This document shows positions 61,814 to 64,000 of a DNA stretch of 64,000 nt, in pieces (position 1 is the stretch's first letter; every line of letters starts with the position of its first letter). Source of the stretch: Petrimonas sulfuriphila (GTDB taxonomy: Bacteria; Bacteroidota; Bacteroidia; Bacteroidales; Dysgonomonadaceae). Under the pieces are notes generated by a model. The model made no database searches and had not been told where the DNA came from. It saw only the letters and a list, made by a program, of their open reading frames with translations. Where the stretch lies: NCBI RefSeq assembly GCF_051201015.1, contig NZ_JBPEHI010000006.1; one strand, given 5' to 3'. The translations under genes and the position numbers were made by a program.

Positions 61814-62815
61814 TCACCTTTTATTAACCAATTTGAGGATGTATTTTTTAATCCTTTCAACACTGGGTAGCATGGCTGCTTCAAGTTTGGCGTTGTAAGG
61901 AACGGGAACGTCTTCTGCCGCCAATCGCAGAATGCGGCCGTCGAGGTAATCGAAGGCATCGCTTTCGGCAATCATGGCGGCAATTTCACCGATGAAACCA
62001 CCGGTTTTGTGCGCATCGTTAACGAGCAGCACACGACCGGTTTTTTTCACCGAATTAAGAACGGCTTCTTTGTCAAGCGGTATCAATGTTCTCAAATCAA
62101 CCACTTCTACGCTTACCCCATCAGCCTCCCGTACCTGGTCGGCCGCCTGTAATACGCGTTCAAGCATTCTTCCATACGTAACAACAGTTACGTCCTTGCC
62201 CTCTCGTTTAAGTTCGGCTTTGCCTAATGGAATGGTAAATTCCGGATCGAGAGGAACTTCTCCTTTCATGTTGAATTGCGCTTTATATTCAAGGAAAATA
62301 ACGGTGTTATTGTCCCTGATAGCGGATTTAAGTATTCCTTTTACATCGGCAGGTGTTCCCGGGGCAACAACCTTGAGTCCCGGGATGTGAGTAAACCAGG
62401 CTTCGAGCGACTGAGAATGTTGTGCAGCAGCACCCACTCCCGATCCTGCCGCGCAGCGAAACACAACAGGTACCTGTCCTTTTCCGCCGAACATATATCG
62501 GGTTTTTGCTGCCTGATTCACTATATTGTCCATCATATAAACAATAAAGTCCATAAAAGTTACATCAACAATGGGGCGCAGGCCGGTCATGGCTGCTCCG
62601 ATGGCACAACCGGAAATAGCATTTTCAGAAATTGGCGTGTCGCGAACGCGTTCCTTACCAAATTCCTGAAGCATCCCTACCGATGTTCCGAAGTCGCCAC
62701 CAAAAATACCCACGTCTTCACCCATAAGAAACACGTTTTCGTCACGGCGCATTTCTTCTGACATTGCCAAAATAATGGCATCTCTTACAGACATTACTTT
62801 AGTTTCGTTTTCCAT
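61814..62815 (-). CDS. 2-oxoacid/acetoin dehydrogenase E1 component, beta subunit
   Basis: A 333-residue transketolase-like subunit that pairs with E1-alpha to form the thiamine diphosphate site. Typical text: SVRDAIILAMSEEMRRDENV, VFLMGEDVGIFGGDFG, RDTPISENAISGCAIGAAMT, RCAAGSGVGAAAQHSQSLEA and VEVVDLRTLIPLD. Normal length. It is 150 bases downstream of E1-alpha, and the gap has no gene. Pyruvate or acetoin is the likely substrate. Confidence 0.93.
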   Translation of the reverse strand: MENETKVMSVRDAIILAMSEEMRRDENVFLMGEDVGIFGGDFGTSVGMLQEFGKERVRDTPISENAISGCAIGAAMTGLRPIVDVTFMDFIVYMMDNIVNQAAKTRYMFGGKGQVPVVFRCAAGSGVGAAAQHSQSLEAWFTHIPGLKVVAPGTPADVKGILKSAIRDNNTVIFLEYKAQFNMKGEVPLDPEFTIPLGKAELKREGKDVTVVTYGRMLERVLQAADQVREADGVSVEVVDLRTLIPLDKEAVLNSVKKTGRVLLVNDAHKTGGFIGEIAAMIAESDAFDYLDGRILRLAAEDVPVPYNAKLEAAMLPSVERIKKYILKLVNKR

Positions 62816-62965
62816 TTTTTATTATTGTTGCTGAGAGCTTGGTGCAGAGGCTTAGGGTCAATCTGTACAATGAATCACCTTTGCTGTTAGCTTTTTTGCT
62901 CTGTATCGTTTTGTTGTATTTTGAGTTACTGATTGTAAAGGAGCGGCATTCCGCATCCCTAAGTC

Positions 62966-63961
62966 TTAATCTGCAAAAATATCTTCGAAAGCCGATTCCA
63001 GAGTTGGTTCGGGGCTTTCCATCGCAAATTTCACAGACGCTTCAACGGCGTCCATGGATTTACGGTCTATATCATCCAACTCTTCTTCGGAAGCTAGATT
63101 ATTTTCCATCATATATTTTTTGTACTTGACAATCGGGTCTTTTTTCTTCCATTCATCCACCTCCTGTTTGGTACGGTATTTTCCGGGGTCTGAAGTTGAA
63201 TGTCCGTACCAGCGATACGTGAGTGACTCAACCAAGACAGGCCCGTTTCCGCTGCGGACATAATCCACCAGCTCGACAAATTTGTTGTAAACAGCCAACA
63301 AATCATTTCCATCTTCGATAAGATGTCCTGGGACGCCGTAGGCGCTAGCACGCTGGTAATTGTAATCTATGTTGATTACGCTCGAAATAGGAGTACTGAT
63401 TCCGTAAAAATTATTGATGGAATAGAAAATAACCGGTAACTTCCAAATGGATGCCATATTCATTGTTTCGTGAAAAGTACCTTCATTCACCGCTCCGTCA
63501 CCAAAAAAACAGACGACAATCTTTCCGGTTTTTTTCATTTGTTGTGTCAGGGCAGCTCCGATAGCCATTCCCATTCCACCCCCCACAATTCCGTTGGCAC
63601 CAAGATTTCCCTTATCCAGATCGGCTATATGCATTGAGCCTCCTTTTCCTTTACAGGTTCCTGTCGCTTTTCCCATAATTTCGGCCATCATCTCGTTAAG
63701 GTCTATTTCCATAGCAATGGTCTGCCCATGGCCGCGATGGTTGGAAGTAATTAAATCACCTTCCGACAGAGCAGCAATTGCACCCACATTGGCTGCTTCT
63801 TCACCTACCGAAAAATGCGTCATCCCGGGAACCTGGCCTCTCTTCACCATGTAATTGACCTTTTCGTCGAAATTACGGATATCGCACATTAACTTATGCA
63901 TGTGCAGTAATTTTTCCTTGGGTATTTCTTGTTTAGCTGTTGATTTTTTAGATTTTGCCAT
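62966..63961 (-). CDS. Pyruvate/acetoin dehydrogenase E1 component, alpha subunit
   Basis: A 331-residue thiamine diphosphate-binding subunit. The cofactor motif runs from GDGAVNEGTFHETMNMAS to SINN (the GDG-to-NN motif). The segment GKGGSMHIADLDKGNLGANG followed by IVGGG resembles acetoin dehydrogenase alpha (AcoA) as much as PdhA, so the substrate is open between pyruvate and acetoin. The N-terminus is lysine-rich (MAKSKKSTAKQE). First gene of the leftward operon, with a TAGGTTTG element at 63987-63994 just upstream. Confidence 0.92.
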   Translation of the reverse strand: MAKSKKSTAKQEIPKEKLLHMHKLMCDIRNFDEKVNYMVKRGQVPGMTHFSVGEEAANVGAIAALSEGDLITSNHRGHGQTIAMEIDLNEMMAEIMGKATGTCKGKGGSMHIADLDKGNLGANGIVGGGMGMAIGAALTQQMKKTGKIVVCFFGDGAVNEGTFHETMNMASIWKLPVIFYSINNFYGISTPISSVINIDYNYQRASAYGVPGHLIEDGNDLLAVYNKFVELVDYVRSGNGPVLVESLTYRWYGHSTSDPGKYRTKQEVDEWKKKDPIVKYKKYMMENNLASEEELDDIDRKSMDAVEASVKFAMESPEPTLESAFEDIFAD

Positions 63962-63986
63962 AATATATTTAGTTGTAATATTGGAT

Positions 63987-63994
63987 CAAACCTA
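63987..63994 (-). promoter_or_regulatory. Candidate -7 element of the dehydrogenase operon
   Basis: Minus-strand TAGGTTTG matches TAnnTTTG, 25 bases before the E1-alpha start. The -33 region lies outside the window. Confidence 0.45.
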
Positions 63995-64000
63995 TCTCGT

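Overview
The window looks like chromosomal DNA of an anaerobic or microaerophilic member of the Bacteroidales (phylum Bacteroidota). The evidence is a SusC/SusD outer-membrane pair, many promoters of the Bacteroidetes form TAnnTTTG, a class III ribonucleotide reductase, a methylmalonyl-CoA mutase subunit and two cobalamin riboswitches. A Dysgonomonadaceae-like relative would fit, but the sequence does not prove the family. I saw no rRNA, tRNA, CRISPR array or intact transposase.

Layout. 1-5.2 kb: the N-terminal end of mutA (leftward), a secreted double esterase and aconitase. 5.2-8.4 kb: a leftward four-gene operon of a YgbA-like protein, a LuxR-type regulator with a ScdA/hemerythrin-like N-terminus, an MFS transporter and a creatininase-family hydrolase. 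8.5-12.8 kb: mtgA, an AlaX-like editing protein, a secreted metallopeptidase-like protein, tcdA and a short-chain dehydrogenase, all leftward. 12.9-20.3 kb: the elongasome operon purH-mreB-mreC-mreD-mrdA-rodA. 20.4-25.4 kb is accessory DNA. It holds an apparently orphaned cobalamin riboswitch, a broken fimbrillin-like gene fused to the tail of another gene, a leftward GNAT/IbrA-like/IbrB-like operon and a degenerate flavodoxin joined to a DUF6686-like domain. 25.5-28.6 kb: a second cobalamin riboswitch in front of nrdD-nrdG. 28.7-30.3 kb: a metallophosphoesterase.

30.6-53.7 kb is the most distinctive region, a 23-kb polysaccharide-utilization-like operon. After susC and susD come six large proteins from only three families, in the mirrored order C-A-B-B'-A'-C', all on the same strand. 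A and A' share a 1213-bp tract with only two differences that I can see, while their 5' halves have diverged. The operon continues with a creatinase-like M24 protein that has lost metal ligands, a creatininase-family protein, an aldose-epimerase-like protein and an MFS transporter. A leftward XylR-type regulator and a ROK sugar kinase follow. The proposed logic is import by SusCD, cleavage by the A/B/C proteins outside the cytoplasm or in the periplasm, then uptake and unusual cytosolic processing by the M24/creatininase/epimerase trio. The substrate is unknown.

56.3-64 kb: a tryptophanase/tyrosine phenol-lyase-family lyase, a predicted outer-membrane protein, and a leftward 2-oxoacid (pyruvate or acetoin) dehydrogenase operon. 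In that operon the E2 subunit has two peripheral-subunit-binding domains but no lipoyl domain, and the lipoyl domain sits on E3 instead.
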